From the NCBI RefSeq assembly GCF_014656415.1, contig NZ_BNCJ01000001.1:329399-393398 (forward strand): a DNA stretch of 64,000 bases, written 5' to 3'. How positions within the stretch are numbered: the stretch's first letter is position 1; the number at the start of each line of letters is the position of its first letter. Origin of the DNA: Seohaeicola zhoushanensis (lineage in GTDB: Bacteria > Pseudomonadota > Alphaproteobacteria > Rhodobacterales > Rhodobacteraceae). The notes beneath the pieces are model-generated. The model saw only the letters and a list, made by a program, of their open reading frames with translations. It was not told the origin of the DNA and made no database searches. Positions 46,426-55,531 of the stretch are shown here, piece by piece. The position numbers and the translations under genes are program-made.

Positions 46426-47465
46426 CCCTCGGCGTCCGGGGCGAGGGCGTAGGCGGTCTGGATCGGCATCAACACCACCATGCGGCCCGGATCCTTGAGC
46501 GTGCCTGCCGCCGAACCGGCCGCATCGCCGGTGCCGAAGAAGATATCAGCGCGCTGCGCGCCCTTGATCGCCGCGCCGGTATCTTGCGCGATCATCAGCC
46601 GGTGCATCGGTCCTTCGCCGGCCTTTTCGATCCAGACCGGCGCGCCGAGCGGCACATAGGCCGGGTCGACGGCGATCGAGCGCAGCGCGGTCACCGAACG
46701 GTTCATCGCGCCAAGCGGGCCATCCTTGGCCGGAACCTTGCTGACTTCGCGGAAGAAGACATATGAATCGTTGTGGTTCAGCAGTTCTTCGCCCTCGGCC
46801 GGGTTGCGCCGCACCCAGTTCTTGATGACCTCGGCGCTGACCTGATGCGCGGCATAGATCCCGCGACGGACGAGTTCCACCCCGATCGAGCGGTAGGGCT
46901 GACCATTGGCGCCGCCGTAGCCCACGCGCAGCATCTTGCCGTCGGGCAGGCGGATCCGGCCCGAGCCCTGGATCTGAAGGAAGAAGAGCTCGACCGGATC
47001 GTCGACCCAGGCGATTTCGAGCCCGCGGTTCTTCATGATATCGCCGCCGAGGATCTCGCGCCGGGTCAGCCAGGGGGTGGTGGCCTTGGCTTCGTCCGGC
47101 ATCCGGTAGATCGGGTAGCGGTAGCGTTCGCTGGGAAAGCGCGAACCTTCGAGTTCAGGCTCGAAATAGCCGGTGAAGAGGGCGGGGGAGCCGTCGCGGA
47201 TCAGGACCGGGCGGAAGAACAGCTCGAAGAAGGCGCGGGCGCCCTCGGGTTTCTGGGAATAGGCGACGGCGCAGAGCGCCTCCCATTCCTGGCCCGGCAT
47301 GTCGGCGCAGGTATTGCGGAAAACGGCCAGCGCCGCGGCGTGATCGTCGCGGGGCCAGCCTTCAAGATCGGCAAAGGAAAGGACCGTGTAGGTCGTTTCG
47401 GCATTTGCGCCCGTGGCGGTCATCAGCGCCCCAACAAGACAGACCGCCCGGAGCGCCCCGATCAT
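46422..47465 (-). CDS. mltA: Membrane-bound lytic transglycosylase A
   Basis: 347 residues with a signal peptide (MIGALRAVCLVGALMTATGANA). Cleaves peptidoglycan glycan strands with 1,6-anhydro product. MltA domain with FTGYFEPELEGS; the C-terminal 3D domain has the catalytic-type Asp in MIAQDTGAAIKGAQRADIFF. No lipobox is seen, so it may be periplasmic rather than outer-membrane bound. Its products fit the amgK-murU recycling route in the same window. Confidence 0.93.
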   Translation of the reverse strand: MIGALRAVCLVGALMTATGANAETTYTVLSFADLEGWPRDDHAAALAVFRNTCADMPGQEWEALCAVAYSQKPEGARAFFELFFRPVLIRDGSPALFTGYFEPELEGSRFPSERYRYPIYRMPDEAKATTPWLTRREILGGDIMKNRGLEIAWVDDPVELFFLQIQGSGRIRLPDGKMLRVGYGGANGQPYRSIGVELVRRGIYAAHQVSAEVIKNWVRRNPAEGEELLNHNDSYVFFREVSKVPAKDGPLGAMNRSVTALRSIAVDPAYVPLGAPVWIEKAGEGPMHRLMIAQDTGAAIKGAQRADIFFGTGDAAGSAAGTLKDPGRMVVLMPIQTAYALAPDAEG

Positions 47466-48118
47466 GCGTCGGTTGCAACCAGCAGCCAGTTCGGATCGGT
47501 CGACCCCATCACGCGGGAGAAGGTCCAGCTGTCCTTTTGCCGCTTGATCGCGGTCGGGCTGCCTTCGATCACGTCGCCGCCCTTGTCGCGGACAACCGAA
47601 GTCATCTCGGCGACAAAGCGCATGGTGATCTCGGCGCGGTTGGTGTCCTTGTCGAAGGTCACTTCCTGCACCTTGACCTCGCGCACGCCGATGAATTCGG
47701 CCTCGACCGTCAGGCCCTTGTCCTCGCGCGCGGCGACGCCGTCTACGAAGGCCTGGAAGACGTCTTCCGACAGGAAGGGCTTGATGTCGTCGAGATGACC
47801 ACGTTCGAAGCCCATCAGGATCATTTCATAGGCACTGCGGGCGCCCTGGATGAATTCGGTCACGGAGAATTCCGGCTCGATCCGCTTCATCGCCGCGAGG
47901 GCGCGCGCGTTGTCGCTGTCCTTCTCGACGTGGTCGGCAATATCGTGATCCGGGCCACCCTCGATCACCTCGAAGCCACGGCGGGCCGGTGTCGGCGCCG
48001 GGTTCGGCAACGGTGGTTTTTCGAAACCATCCCGGGTTCCCAGAACGCTTTTAAGGCGCAGGATCAGGAAGATGGCGATGCCAGCCAGTACCAGGAGCTG
48101 GATCAGGGGCGAGTTCAT
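47462..48118 (-). CDS. timA: Tim44-domain protein (TimA)
   Basis: 218 residues from ATG 48118 (48124 also possible). One N-terminal membrane helix (about 3-21), then a flexible Pro-rich stretch and the Tim44-like domain (about 75-218; NTF2-like; ends WTFSRVMGSTDPNWLLVATD). Related to the mitochondrial import factor; in bacteria its role is membrane-associated and unclear. Overlaps mltA by four bases. Confidence 0.9.
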   Translation of the reverse strand: MNSPLIQLLVLAGIAIFLILRLKSVLGTRDGFEKPPLPNPAPTPARRGFEVIEGGPDHDIADHVEKDSDNARALAAMKRIEPEFSVTEFIQGARSAYEMILMGFERGHLDDIKPFLSEDVFQAFVDGVAAREDKGLTVEAEFIGVREVKVQEVTFDKDTNRAEITMRFVAEMTSVVRDKGGDVIEGSPTAIKRQKDSWTFSRVMGSTDPNWLLVATDA

Positions 48119-48226
48119 ATGCACCTCATGTCACGCGGCAATCTTTGTAAGCGCGGCTTAGACACCTTATGTAGGTGCTGTGCCGGGCCAAGTCCACCGC
48201 CCTGCCATGCTGAAAAGGACCTGTTT

Positions 48227-48721
48227 ATGCATCTGTTTCTGGCTTTTCTGCTGGTTCCGATCATCGAGATTGCCCTGTTCATCCAGGTTGGTGGTCTGAT
48301 CGGGCTTTGGCCGACGCTTGCCATCGTCGTGGCGACGGCGGTTCTGGGCAGCTGGCTGATGCGCGTTCAGGGGAAGCTGGCGCTGGCGCAGCTGAGCCAG
48401 TCGTTCTCGGAATTGCGCGATCCGACCGAGCCGCTGGCGCATGGGGCGATGATCCTGCTGGCGGGCGTTCTGCTGCTTACGCCCGGGTTCTTCACCGATG
48501 CGGTGGGCTTCGCGCTGCTGATCCCGCCGGTGCGACTGGCGGTGATGCGGTACCTCTCGACCCGCATCAAGGTGCAGCGCTTCCAGATGGGTCCGGGGCC
48601 GCGCCCCGGGTTCCAGGATCGGGGCGGCGATGTGGTCGAGGGCGAATACGAGGAAGTGACCCGGCGTCAGGGTGCGGACAAGGGCCCTTCGGGCTGGGTC
48701 AAGGGGCCGGACCGTCATTGA
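48227..48721 (+). CDS. fxsA: FxsA-family membrane protein
   Basis: 164 residues from the ATG at 48227. Starts MHLFLAFLLVPIIEIALFIQ, with about three hydrophobic helices and the conserved RVQGKLALAQL and GMM-like HGAMILLAGVLLLTPGFFTDA block of FxsA proteins. A hydrophilic tail follows. Divergent from timA; precedes secB. Confidence 0.92.
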   Translation: MHLFLAFLLVPIIEIALFIQVGGLIGLWPTLAIVVATAVLGSWLMRVQGKLALAQLSQSFSELRDPTEPLAHGAMILLAGVLLLTPGFFTDAVGFALLIPPVRLAVMRYLSTRIKVQRFQMGPGPRPGFQDRGGDVVEGEYEEVTRRQGADKGPSGWVKGPDRH

Positions 48722-48778
48722 GATGACGCCCGCAAGCTGATAAGCAGCGCCAAATTCGGTTTCATGAGGAGAATTGCG

Positions 48779-49270
48779 ATGTCCGAGAACGGCGCTGCCA
48801 CGAACGGGGCCCAGCCGCCCCAGGTGCAGATGAATATCCTGGGACAGTTCGTCCGCGACCTGTCGTTTGAAAACATCATGGCGCAGAAGGGTGCGACCGG
48901 CGAGGTCCAGCCCGATATCAGCGTGCAGGTGAACCTCGACGCCAAGAAGCGCCCGGCGGAAGGGCAGTTCGAGGTCAACATCAAGCTGAAGATCGAGTCG
49001 AAGTCGAAGCCGACCGGCGACAAGCTGTTCCTGATGGAAGTGGACTATGTCGGCGTCTTCGCCATCGCCGGCGTGCCGGAAGAGCAGCTGCATCCGTTCC
49101 TGCTGATCGAATGCCCGCGGATGCTGTTCCCCTTCCTGCGCCGCATCGTGAGCGACGTGACCCGCGACGGTGGCTTCCCGCCGCTGAACCTGGAGAACAT
49201 CGACTTCGTGCAGATCTACCGTGCCGAAGTGGCCCGCCGCCAGGCGGCCGCCCAGCCGGCGCAGGCCTGA
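48779..49270 (+). CDS. secB: Protein-export chaperone SecB
   Basis: 163 residues from the ATG at 48779 (Shine-Dalgarno GAGGAGA upstream). Tetrameric cytoplasmic chaperone delivering preproteins to SecA. Signature motifs VQMNILGQFVRDLSFENI near the start and the CPRMLFPFLRRIVSDVTRDG block near 115 are intact. The stop lies one base from the dnaQ stop; a perfect GGCCTGA/TCAGGCC palindrome covers both. Confidence 0.97.
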   Translation: MSENGAATNGAQPPQVQMNILGQFVRDLSFENIMAQKGATGEVQPDISVQVNLDAKKRPAEGQFEVNIKLKIESKSKPTGDKLFLMEVDYVGVFAIAGVPEEQLHPFLLIECPRMLFPFLRRIVSDVTRDGGFPPLNLENIDFVQIYRAEVARRQAAAQPAQA

Positions 49271-49271
49271 G

Positions 49272-49955
49272 TCAGGCCCGCCAGAGGGCCTCTTCGCCCA
49301 GCTTGGCGACAAAGGCCTCATGCGCTTCACGCTCCGCCTCGGTGATCCGGGGCGGAAGCTTTTTGGGGCGGGGCTGCGGCCGCCAGAGTTCGCTCTCGCC
49401 CCGCGCCGTGCCCGAGGGTTCGGTCGAAAGCGCGAAGTCGGGCTGACGGCCGCCGGTCAGTTCCAGATAGACCTCGGCCAGGATCTCGGAGTCGAGCAGG
49501 GCTCCGTGCAGGGTGCGGGCCGAGTTGTCGATGCCGAAGCGGCGGCAGAGCGCGTCGAGCGAAGCGGGCGCGCCGGGGAAGCGCTTGCGGGCGATCAGCA
49601 GGGTATCGACGGCGCGGTCGAAGGGGATCGCGGGGCGGTTCAGCCACTTCAGCTCGGCGTTGATGAACTTCATGTCGAAGCTGGCGTTATGGATCACCAG
49701 TTTGGCGTCGCCGACGAAATCGAGGAAGGCCTGGGCGATCTCGGCGAACCTGGGCTTGTCCGACAGGAACTCGGCCGAGAGACCGTGCACCTCGAAAGCC
49801 TCCTGCGGCATGTCGCGTTCGGGGTTGATGTACTGGTGGTATGTCTGGCCGGTGGCGACGTGGTTCCAGAGCTCGACGGCGCCGATCTCGACGATGCGGT
49901 CGCCGCTTTCGGGGTCGAAACCGGTGGTTTCGGTGTCGAGCACGATCTCACGCAT
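49272..49955 (-). CDS. dnaQ: DNA polymerase III epsilon subunit (proofreading exonuclease)
   Basis: 227 residues from the ATG at 49955, which overlaps coaE by eight bases. DEDDh exonuclease: Exo [21 protein letters not shown], Exo [18 protein letters not shown], Exo [18 protein letters not shown]. The C-terminal tail with [11 protein letters not shown] is the polymerase-binding part. Last gene of the maf-aroE-coaE-dnaQ operon. Confidence 0.96.
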   Translation of the reverse strand: MREIVLDTETTGFDPESGDRIVEIGAVELWNHVATGQTYHQYINPERDMPQEAFEVHGLSAEFLSDKPRFAEIAQAFLDFVGDAKLVIHNASFDMKFINAELKWLNRPAIPFDRAVDTLLIARKRFPGAPASLDALCRRFGIDNSARTLHGALLDSEILAEVYLELTGGRQPDFALSTEPSGTARGESELWRPQPRPKKLPPRITEAEREAHEAFVAKLGEEALWRA

Positions 49956-50541
49956 GGGCGATCTTCCTCCTGATGTCGGCCACCACATCCTGCACCTGCT
50001 GGCGCGCATGGTCGAGGGTGTCGGTGACGATCACGTAATCGGCGCGGGCGCGTTTGTCGGCGTCGGGCATCTGCTTGGACTTGATGAGCAGAAACTGCTC
50101 GCGGGTCATGGTGCCGCGCTCCAGCACCCGGCGTTCCTGGGTTTCGGCATCGACCGAGACCACGGCAACCGCGTCGACACGGGCTTCGCCGCCGGTTTCG
50201 AGCAGCAGCGGGATGTCGAGCACGATGATATCGGCCGTCGCCGCCTGCTTGAACGCCTCGCGGTCGGCGCCGACCAGCGGGTGGACGATGGCTTCGATCT
50301 GCTTAAGTGCACCGGGATCGGCGGCGATGATCTGTTTCAGCACGTTCCGGTCCACCGCCCCGTGGACGATCGCGGTGGGAAAGACCGCGGCCAGGGGCGC
50401 AACGGCTGCCCCGCCGGGGGCATAGAGGCGATGGACGGCGGCATCGGCATCCCAGAGCGCGCAGCCCATCTCGGTGAAGAGTTTCGCCGTGGTGCTCTTG
50501 CCCATGCCAATGGAGCCGGTGAGGCCGAGGAGAAAGCTCAT
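49948..50541 (-). CDS. coaE: Dephospho-CoA kinase
   Basis: 197 residues. Final step of coenzyme A synthesis. P-loop [17 protein letters not shown] (6-22), then [17 protein letters not shown] and [17 protein letters not shown]. Four-base overlap with aroE upstream. Confidence 0.96.
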   Translation of the reverse strand: MSFLLGLTGSIGMGKSTTAKLFTEMGCALWDADAAVHRLYAPGGAAVAPLAAVFPTAIVHGAVDRNVLKQIIAADPGALKQIEAIVHPLVGADREAFKQAATADIIVLDIPLLLETGGEARVDAVAVVSVDAETQERRVLERGTMTREQFLLIKSKQMPDADKRARADYVIVTDTLDHARQQVQDVVADIRRKIAHA

Positions 50542-51371
50542 GCCAGCACCGCCGCGCGGGTGGGTTCGTCCATCGTGGGACGCTCGCCGAACCAGCGTTC
50601 GAAGGCCGGAACCGCCTGGCAGATGGTCATGCCGAGGCCGTCAACTGTGATGCAGCCGAATTGCTCGGCTTCCTGCAGCATATGCGTGCGCAGGGGCGTA
50701 TAGACGAGATCGACCACCACGGTGCCCGGACGCAGCCCGTCGAGCGGCACGCGCAGCTCGGGTTTGCCGACACCGCCGAGCACGGTCGCGTTGACCACCA
50801 GGGCCGCGCCGTCGATGGCATTGCCGGCCTGGACCCAGTCGACCACGCGAACACGCTGGCCGAAGTCTTCCTTGAGCTTTTCGGCGCGCACGCGGGTGCG
50901 GTTGGTCAGCAGGATCTCGGGCACGCCGGCGTCGGAAAGCGATGCGATCACCGAACGCGCCGCCGCCCCGGCGCCGAGCACGACGGCGGTGCCGTTGCGG
51001 GCGGACCAATCCGGCGCGGCGCGGCGGATGCTTTCGATGAACCCGTAGCCTTCTGTATTGTCGGCGTGGATCTTGCCGTCCTTGCGGAAGATCAGCGTAT
51101 TGGCGGCACCGATCAGCGTGGCGCGGTCGGTGATGAGATCGGCGATGGACATCACCGTCTCCTTGTAGGGCGCGGCGATATTGACGCCGACAAAGCCCAT
51201 CTTGGGCAGGGTGCGGATCACTTGCGCCAGGTCGGCCTGGACGATGTCCATCGGGACGTAGACGCCCGGAAGGTGCATCGCCTTCAGCCAATGTCCGAAG
51301 ATGCGGGGCAAGCGTGATTGCGCGACCGGCGACCCGATCACGCCGGCCAGTGGGATGCGCTGGTCGGTCAT
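50538..51371 (-). CDS. aroE: Shikimate dehydrogenase
   Basis: 277 residues. NADPH-dependent reduction of 3-dehydroshikimate. The catalytic Lys lies in [14 protein letters not shown] and Asp in [13 protein letters not shown]; the Rossmann motif is [15 protein letters not shown]. In the usual shikimate-binding Ser-x-Ser-Pro motif the sequence here is S19-R-L21-P: the second Ser is Leu, and the next His is Phe. The relevant codon is TTG against TCG. This may reduce substrate binding or shift specificity. Confidence 0.93.
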   Translation of the reverse strand: MTDQRIPLAGVIGSPVAQSRLPRIFGHWLKAMHLPGVYVPMDIVQADLAQVIRTLPKMGFVGVNIAAPYKETVMSIADLITDRATLIGAANTLIFRKDGKIHADNTEGYGFIESIRRAAPDWSARNGTAVVLGAGAAARSVIASLSDAGVPEILLTNRTRVRAEKLKEDFGQRVRVVDWVQAGNAIDGAALVVNATVLGGVGKPELRVPLDGLRPGTVVVDLVYTPLRTHMLQEAEQFGCITVDGLGMTICQAVPAFERWFGERPTMDEPTRAAVLA

Positions 51372-51967
51372 GTTTCCGTCAGTCCTCTCAGGACGAAGTA
51401 GTTAAGAAGTTCGATCAGCGGCATTCCGAGGATTGTAAAGAGGTCTCCTTCGATCGAGCTGAAGAGCCGCACGCCTTCTTCCTCGATCTTGTAGCCTCCG
51501 ACCGAGTAGCGGATGCTCTCCCAGTTGCGGTTCACGTAGGATTCGATGAAGGCGGGCGTAAGATCGCGCATCCGGATACGAACCTGGCCGACGTGACGCC
51601 ATACCACCTGCCCATTCTCGATGACCACCGCAGCCGAGAGCAGCATGTGCCGCTTGCCCTGCATCCGGGCGAGCTGGATTACCGCCTCTTCCGGTGTTTC
51701 GGGCTTGGAGAGCACCTCGCCGTTCAGGTCGAGCACCTGGTCGCTGCCGATCACCACGGCCTCGGGGCGCTTTTCGGCGATACGGCGGGCCTTCAGCTCG
51801 GCCAGGGCATCGGCGACATCGCGCGGCTTGGCGCCTTCGGCCTCGAGCGCGCGGCGCACTGCCTCTTCGTCGATGCGCGGTATCGCGATCTCGAACGGGA
51901 CCCTGGCCCGGCGCAGCATGTCTGCGCGGGTCTCGGAGCCTGAGGCGAGGATGATCGGGACAGCCAT
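51368..51967 (-). CDS. maf: Maf-family nucleotide pyrophosphatase
   Basis: 199 residues from the ATG at 51967. Maf proteins hydrolyse non-canonical or modified nucleoside triphosphates. Motifs: IILASGSETRADMLRRARVP at the start, KARRIAEKRPEAVVIGSDQV and the YVNRNWESIRYSVGGYKIEE block. First gene of the leftward operon, reading away from the candidate origin. Confidence 0.94.
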   Translation of the reverse strand: MAVPIILASGSETRADMLRRARVPFEIAIPRIDEEAVRRALEAEGAKPRDVADALAELKARRIAEKRPEAVVIGSDQVLDLNGEVLSKPETPEEAVIQLARMQGKRHMLLSAAVVIENGQVVWRHVGQVRIRMRDLTPAFIESYVNRNWESIRYSVGGYKIEEEGVRLFSSIEGDLFTILGMPLIELLNYFVLRGLTET

Positions 51968-52369
51968 GTGGAAAACTCGGGGGCAACAGCGTGAATCTGA
52001 CGGGATGGTTTTGGGCATTTTGGCCCGACTTGGCAACCTTGCCCCGAATTCAGGGTCGTCCTGTGGATGAAAGGCACACACTGCCCGGGCTGGAAAAGGA
52101 TAAGACTGCACTGTGAAGAAGCAGGATACCCGCCAAAACTCCCTGTTTTATCCCCAGCCTCTCTCGATTCGTTCTCAAATCAATTTATTGTTTTCATTGA
52201 GTTTTATTGAATCGCCCGGGTTATACGTGACTCGCGGGCAAAAACTGTCCACCTGGGGAGAAGAAGGGACAAGTGGCAGGATCCACGACTCTGGACGTGC
52301 CTTCAAAATCATCATCCTTTCTTCTTCTTTTTTTCTTTATTAGGAGAACCCCATGCCCGGAGGACCGAC
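51968..52369. other. Candidate chromosomal replication origin (oriC)
   Basis: 402 bases with no gene, notably AT-rich at about 52165-52215 and 52317-52341. DnaA-box-like 9-mers (reference TTATCCACA): TTTTCCACA, within the relaxed TTWTNCACA, on the minus strand at 51967-51975; TCATCCACA, minus, at 52062-52070; and TTATCCCCA, plus, at 52148-52156, the last two one mismatch away. Five GANTC (CcrM) sites start at 51993, 52166, 52209, 52229 and 52287, more than chance predicts. Genes diverge on both sides and parS sites with parAB lie 3-7 kb to the right. The short reading frame at 52113-52343 is judged non-coding. Inference from composition and context. Confidence 0.6.
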
Positions 52370-52373
52370 ATGA
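52353..52373 (+). promoter_or_regulatory. Possible six-codon leader peptide coupled to hemJ
   Basis: ATG at 52353 has its own AGGAGA (52342-52347), encodes Met-Pro-Gly-Gly-Pro-Thr and stops with TGA overlapping the hemJ ATG (ATGA at 52370-52373). The GGAGG inside it is also the hemJ ribosome site. Proline-rich short leaders can slow ribosomes, so it could control hemJ; chance is not excluded. Confidence 0.35.
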
Positions 52374-52816
52374 CCGATATTCTTGCCTCGCTTTACCCCT
52401 GGACCAAGGCGCTGCACATCATCTCGGTCGTCGCCTGGATGGCCGGGCTTTTCTATCTGCCCAGGCTTTTCGTCTACCATGTGGAGCAGGACGGGGTGGC
52501 CGGGCTGGGCCCGGTGTTCGAGACCATGGAGCGCCGCCTGCTGCGCGCGATCATGAACCCCGCGATGATCGCCACCTGGATCTTTGGCCTGATGCTGGTG
52601 TTCACGCCGGGGATTGTCGACTGGTCGGAGGTCTGGCCCTGGACCAAGGCCGCGTCCGTGCTGGGGATGACATGGTTTCATCACTGGCTGGCACGTCGGC
52701 GCAAGGATTTCGCGGCCGGGCAGAACCGCACGACGGGGCGCAGTTTCCGGATGATGAACGAGGTGCCGACGCTGCTGCTGGTGGTGATCGTGATCTCGGT
52801 CGTGGTGAAGTTCTAG
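52370..52816 (+). CDS. hemJ: Protoporphyrinogen IX oxidase HemJ
   Basis: 148 residues, four predicted membrane helices. The oxygen-independent-type protoporphyrinogen oxidase of heme synthesis, formerly UPF0093. Conserved His and Lys in WTKALHIISVVAWMAGLFYL and the RLFVYH and FRMMNEVPTLLLVVIV blocks are intact. First gene to the right of the candidate origin, just before rho. Confidence 0.93.
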   Translation: MTDILASLYPWTKALHIISVVAWMAGLFYLPRLFVYHVEQDGVAGLGPVFETMERRLLRAIMNPAMIATWIFGLMLVFTPGIVDWSEVWPWTKAASVLGMTWFHHWLARRRKDFAAGQNRTTGRSFRMMNEVPTLLLVVIVISVVVKF

Positions 52817-52823
52817 CCCGGGT

Positions 52824-52852
52824 TTGACTCGAGGGCCGGAAATCACTATCTA
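52824..52852 (+). promoter_or_regulatory. Sigma-70-type promoter for rho
   Basis: TTGACT (52824-52829), 17-base spacer, TATCTA (52847-52852). It would start transcription near 52859, giving rho an untranslated leader of about 85 bases, in keeping with the autoregulated leaders of rho genes. Confidence 0.65.
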
Positions 52853-52942
52853 GTCGCCGACGCGCCCGTCCGGGTGGCCGATCTTCCCATGTTTGCGACC
52901 CTGCCCCGGAATCCCCCGGAGCGCCGAAAGGTATTTACCGAG

Positions 52943-54214
52943 ATGACCGTCGAAAAGCTCAACCTGTCCGATCTGAAGGCCAAGACCCCCGCCGACCTGC
53001 TGGCCATGGCGGAGGAGCTGGAGATCGAGAACGCCTCGACCATGCGCAAGGGCGAGATGATGTTCCAGATCCTGCGGGAGCGGGCGGACGAGGGCTGGGA
53101 AGTCTCGGGCGACGGCGTGCTGGAAGTGCTGCAGGACGGTTTCGGCTTTCTGCGCTCGCCCGAGGCGAACTATCTGCCGGGGCCGGACGACATCTATGTC
53201 TCGCCCGACATGATCCGGCAGTATTCGCTGCGCACCGGTGACACCATCGAGGGCGTGATCCGCGCGCCGGACGACAACGAGCGCTATTTCGCGCTGGTCG
53301 ACGTGACCCGGATCAACTTCGAGGATCCGGAGCGGGCACGGCACAAGATCGCCTTCGACAACCTGACGCCGCTCTACCCGGACGAGCGGCTGACGATGGA
53401 GATCGCCGATCCGACGATCAAGGACCGCACGGCGCGTATCATCGACCTGGTGGCGCCGATCGGGAAGGGGCAGCGTTCGCTCATCGTGGCGCCACCGCGG
53501 ACCGGTAAGACGGTGATCCTGCAGAACATCGCGCATTCGATCGAGAAGAACCATCCGGAGTGCTACCTGATCGTCCTGCTGATCGACGAACGGCCGGAGG
53601 AAGTCACGGACATGCAGCGGTCGGTGAAGGGCGAGGTGGTGTCCTCGACCTTTGACGAACCGGCGACGCGGCACGTTGCGGTGGCCGAGATGGTGATCGA
53701 GAAGGCCAAGCGGCTGGTCGAGCATAAGCGAGATGTTGTGATCCTTCTGGATTCGATCACAAGACTTGGTAGGGCCTTCAACACCGTGGTGCCGTCTTCG
53801 GGTAAGGTTCTGACCGGCGGTGTGGATGCGAACGCGCTGCAGCGGCCGAAGCGGTTCTTCGGTGCGGCGCGGAATATCGAGGAGGGCGGTTCGCTGACGA
53901 TCATCGCGACCGCGCTGATCGATACCGGCAGCCGGATGGACGAGGTGATCTTCGAAGAGTTCAAGGGCACCGGTAACTCGGAACTGGTGCTTGACCGGAA
54001 GATCGCCGACAAGCGGGTGTTCCCGGCCATCGACATCCTCAAGTCGGGCACCCGGAAGGAAGACCTGCTGGTCGACAAGAACGACCTGCAGAAAACCTTC
54101 GTGCTGCGCCGCATCCTGAACCCGATGGGGACGACGGATGCCATCGAGTTCCTGATCTCGAAGCTGAAGCAGACGAAGACCAACGGCGAATTCTTCGACT
54201 CGATGAACACCTGA
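52943..54214 (+). CDS. rho: Transcription termination factor Rho
   Basis: 423 residues from the ATG at 52943, the usual length; a frame from 52874 adds 23 unsupported residues. Hexameric RNA-dependent ATPase. N-terminal [20 protein letters not shown] domain, the cold-shock RNA-binding part ([20 protein letters not shown]), and the P-loop APPRTGKT near residue 185. Q-loop and R-loop blocks [28 protein letters not shown] and [20 protein letters not shown] are intact. Confidence 0.98.
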   Translation: MTVEKLNLSDLKAKTPADLLAMAEELEIENASTMRKGEMMFQILRERADEGWEVSGDGVLEVLQDGFGFLRSPEANYLPGPDDIYVSPDMIRQYSLRTGDTIEGVIRAPDDNERYFALVDVTRINFEDPERARHKIAFDNLTPLYPDERLTMEIADPTIKDRTARIIDLVAPIGKGQRSLIVAPPRTGKTVILQNIAHSIEKNHPECYLIVLLIDERPEEVTDMQRSVKGEVVSSTFDEPATRHVAVAEMVIEKAKRLVEHKRDVVILLDSITRLGRAFNTVVPSSGKVLTGGVDANALQRPKRFFGAARNIEEGGSLTIIATALIDTGSRMDEVIFEEFKGTGNSELVLDRKIADKRVFPAIDILKSGTRKEDLLVDKNDLQKTFVLRRILNPMGTTDAIEFLISKLKQTKTNGEFFDSMNT

Positions 54215-54242
54215 GCCCCGGTTCGGGGCCACCGGAGCGGGC

Positions 54243-55529
54243 ATGGATACGATCTTTGCGCTGGCGAGCGCGCCGGGGAAAGCCGGTGTCGCCGTGGTCC
54301 GCATTTCCGGGCCACGGGCGATTTCGGCTGCCACGGAGATGGCGGGACATCCGCTGCCGGAGGCCGGCCGCAAGCTGTGTATCCTGCGGGGGCGGGACGG
54401 GGTTCGGTTGGACCAGGCCCTGGTGCTGACCTTTGCCGGTCCGGCGAGTTTCACCGGCGAGGAGGTGGTCGAACTGCACCTGCATGGCAGCCCGGCGGTG
54501 ATCGCGGCGGTGCTGGCCGAGCTGGGGGCGGCCGAAGGGCTGCGGATGGCGGAGCCGGGCGAGTTCACCCGGCGGGCGCTGGAGAACGGGCGTCTGGACC
54601 TGGCGCAGGTCGAAGGGCTGGCGGACCTGATCGACGCAGAAACCGAGGCGCAGCGGCGGCAGGCGCTGCGGGTTCTGGCGGGCGACCTGGGGCGCGTGGC
54701 CGAAGGCTGGCGGGGCAGGCTGATCCGAGCGGCAGCGCTGGTCGAGGCGGTGATCGATTTTGCCGATGAGGATGTGCCCGAGGACGTTTCGCCGGAGGTT
54801 TCGGGGCTGCTGGAAGGCGTTCTCGTTGATCTGACGCGCTCGGCCGAAGGGGTTTCGGCGGCGGAGCGCATCCGGGTCGGGTTCGAGGTGGCGATCATCG
54901 GGGCCCCGAATGTCGGGAAGTCGACTTTGCTGAACGCACTGGCGGGGCGGAAGGCGGCCTTGACCTCGGATATTGCGGGGACGACGCGCGATGTGATCGA
55001 GGTCCGGATGGATATCGGCGGCCTTGCCGTCACGCTGCTCGACACCGCCGGGCTGCGCGAGGCAGAGGATCAGGTGGAGCGCATGGGGATAGCGCTGGCG
55101 CGGGAACGGGCCGAGGCGGCGGATCTTCGGGTGTTCCTGGCGGAACCCAGTGAGGAGTTGCCGGTTGCGGTTTGTCCGGGCGATATCCTGCTGCGCCCGA
55201 AGGCCGATCTGCTGACGGATCAACAGGATGCGGTGTCCGGCAAGACCGGACAGGGGCTGGATGCCCTGGTGGCGCGGATCGGCGAGGAACTGGGTAAACG
55301 GTCGGCCTCGGCCGGTTTGGCGACGCGGGAACGCCATCGTATCGCGATGGTCCGCGCGCAGGATGCGCTGGCCCGTGCCCTGACGCTTTTGTCCGAGGGG
55401 CCGGAGCGCTATGATATCGTGGCAGAGGAAATCCGCACCGGCGTGCGAGCGCTGGAATCGCTTGTGGGCCGCGTCGATGTGGAAGATCTTCTGGACGAAA
55501 TTTTTGCCAGCTTCTGTCTGGGAAAGTAG
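54243..55529 (+). CDS. mnmE: tRNA modification GTPase MnmE
   Basis: 428 residues. With MnmG it makes 5-carboxymethylaminomethyluridine at wobble U34. N-terminal folate-binding domain ([20 protein letters not shown]), helical domain, G domain with [14 protein letters not shown] and [13 protein letters not shown], and the C-terminal FASFCLGK with the conserved Cys. Two bases before the mnmG start region. Confidence 0.97.
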   Translation: MDTIFALASAPGKAGVAVVRISGPRAISAATEMAGHPLPEAGRKLCILRGRDGVRLDQALVLTFAGPASFTGEEVVELHLHGSPAVIAAVLAELGAAEGLRMAEPGEFTRRALENGRLDLAQVEGLADLIDAETEAQRRQALRVLAGDLGRVAEGWRGRLIRAAALVEAVIDFADEDVPEDVSPEVSGLLEGVLVDLTRSAEGVSAAERIRVGFEVAIIGAPNVGKSTLLNALAGRKAALTSDIAGTTRDVIEVRMDIGGLAVTLLDTAGLREAEDQVERMGIALARERAEAADLRVFLAEPSEELPVAVCPGDILLRPKADLLTDQQDAVSGKTGQGLDALVARIGEELGKRSASAGLATRERHRIAMVRAQDALARALTLLSEGPERYDIVAEEIRTGVRALESLVGRVDVEDLLDEIFASFCLGK

Positions 55530-55531
55530 GA

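Noticed and set aside
49264..49278. Palindrome over the secB and dnaQ stops as a bidirectional terminator
   Set aside because: Only a one-base loop and no T tract; it more likely reflects two stops written symmetrically.
52095..52103. Further DnaA-box-like TTATCCTTT in the origin candidate
   Set aside because: Three mismatches to TTATCCACA, not counted as a box.
52113..52343. A 76-codon reading frame on the plus strand in the candidate origin
   Set aside because: Starts with GTG, low-complexity hydrophobic end, no ribosome site, no family likeness; lies in AT-rich DNA with DnaA-like sites.
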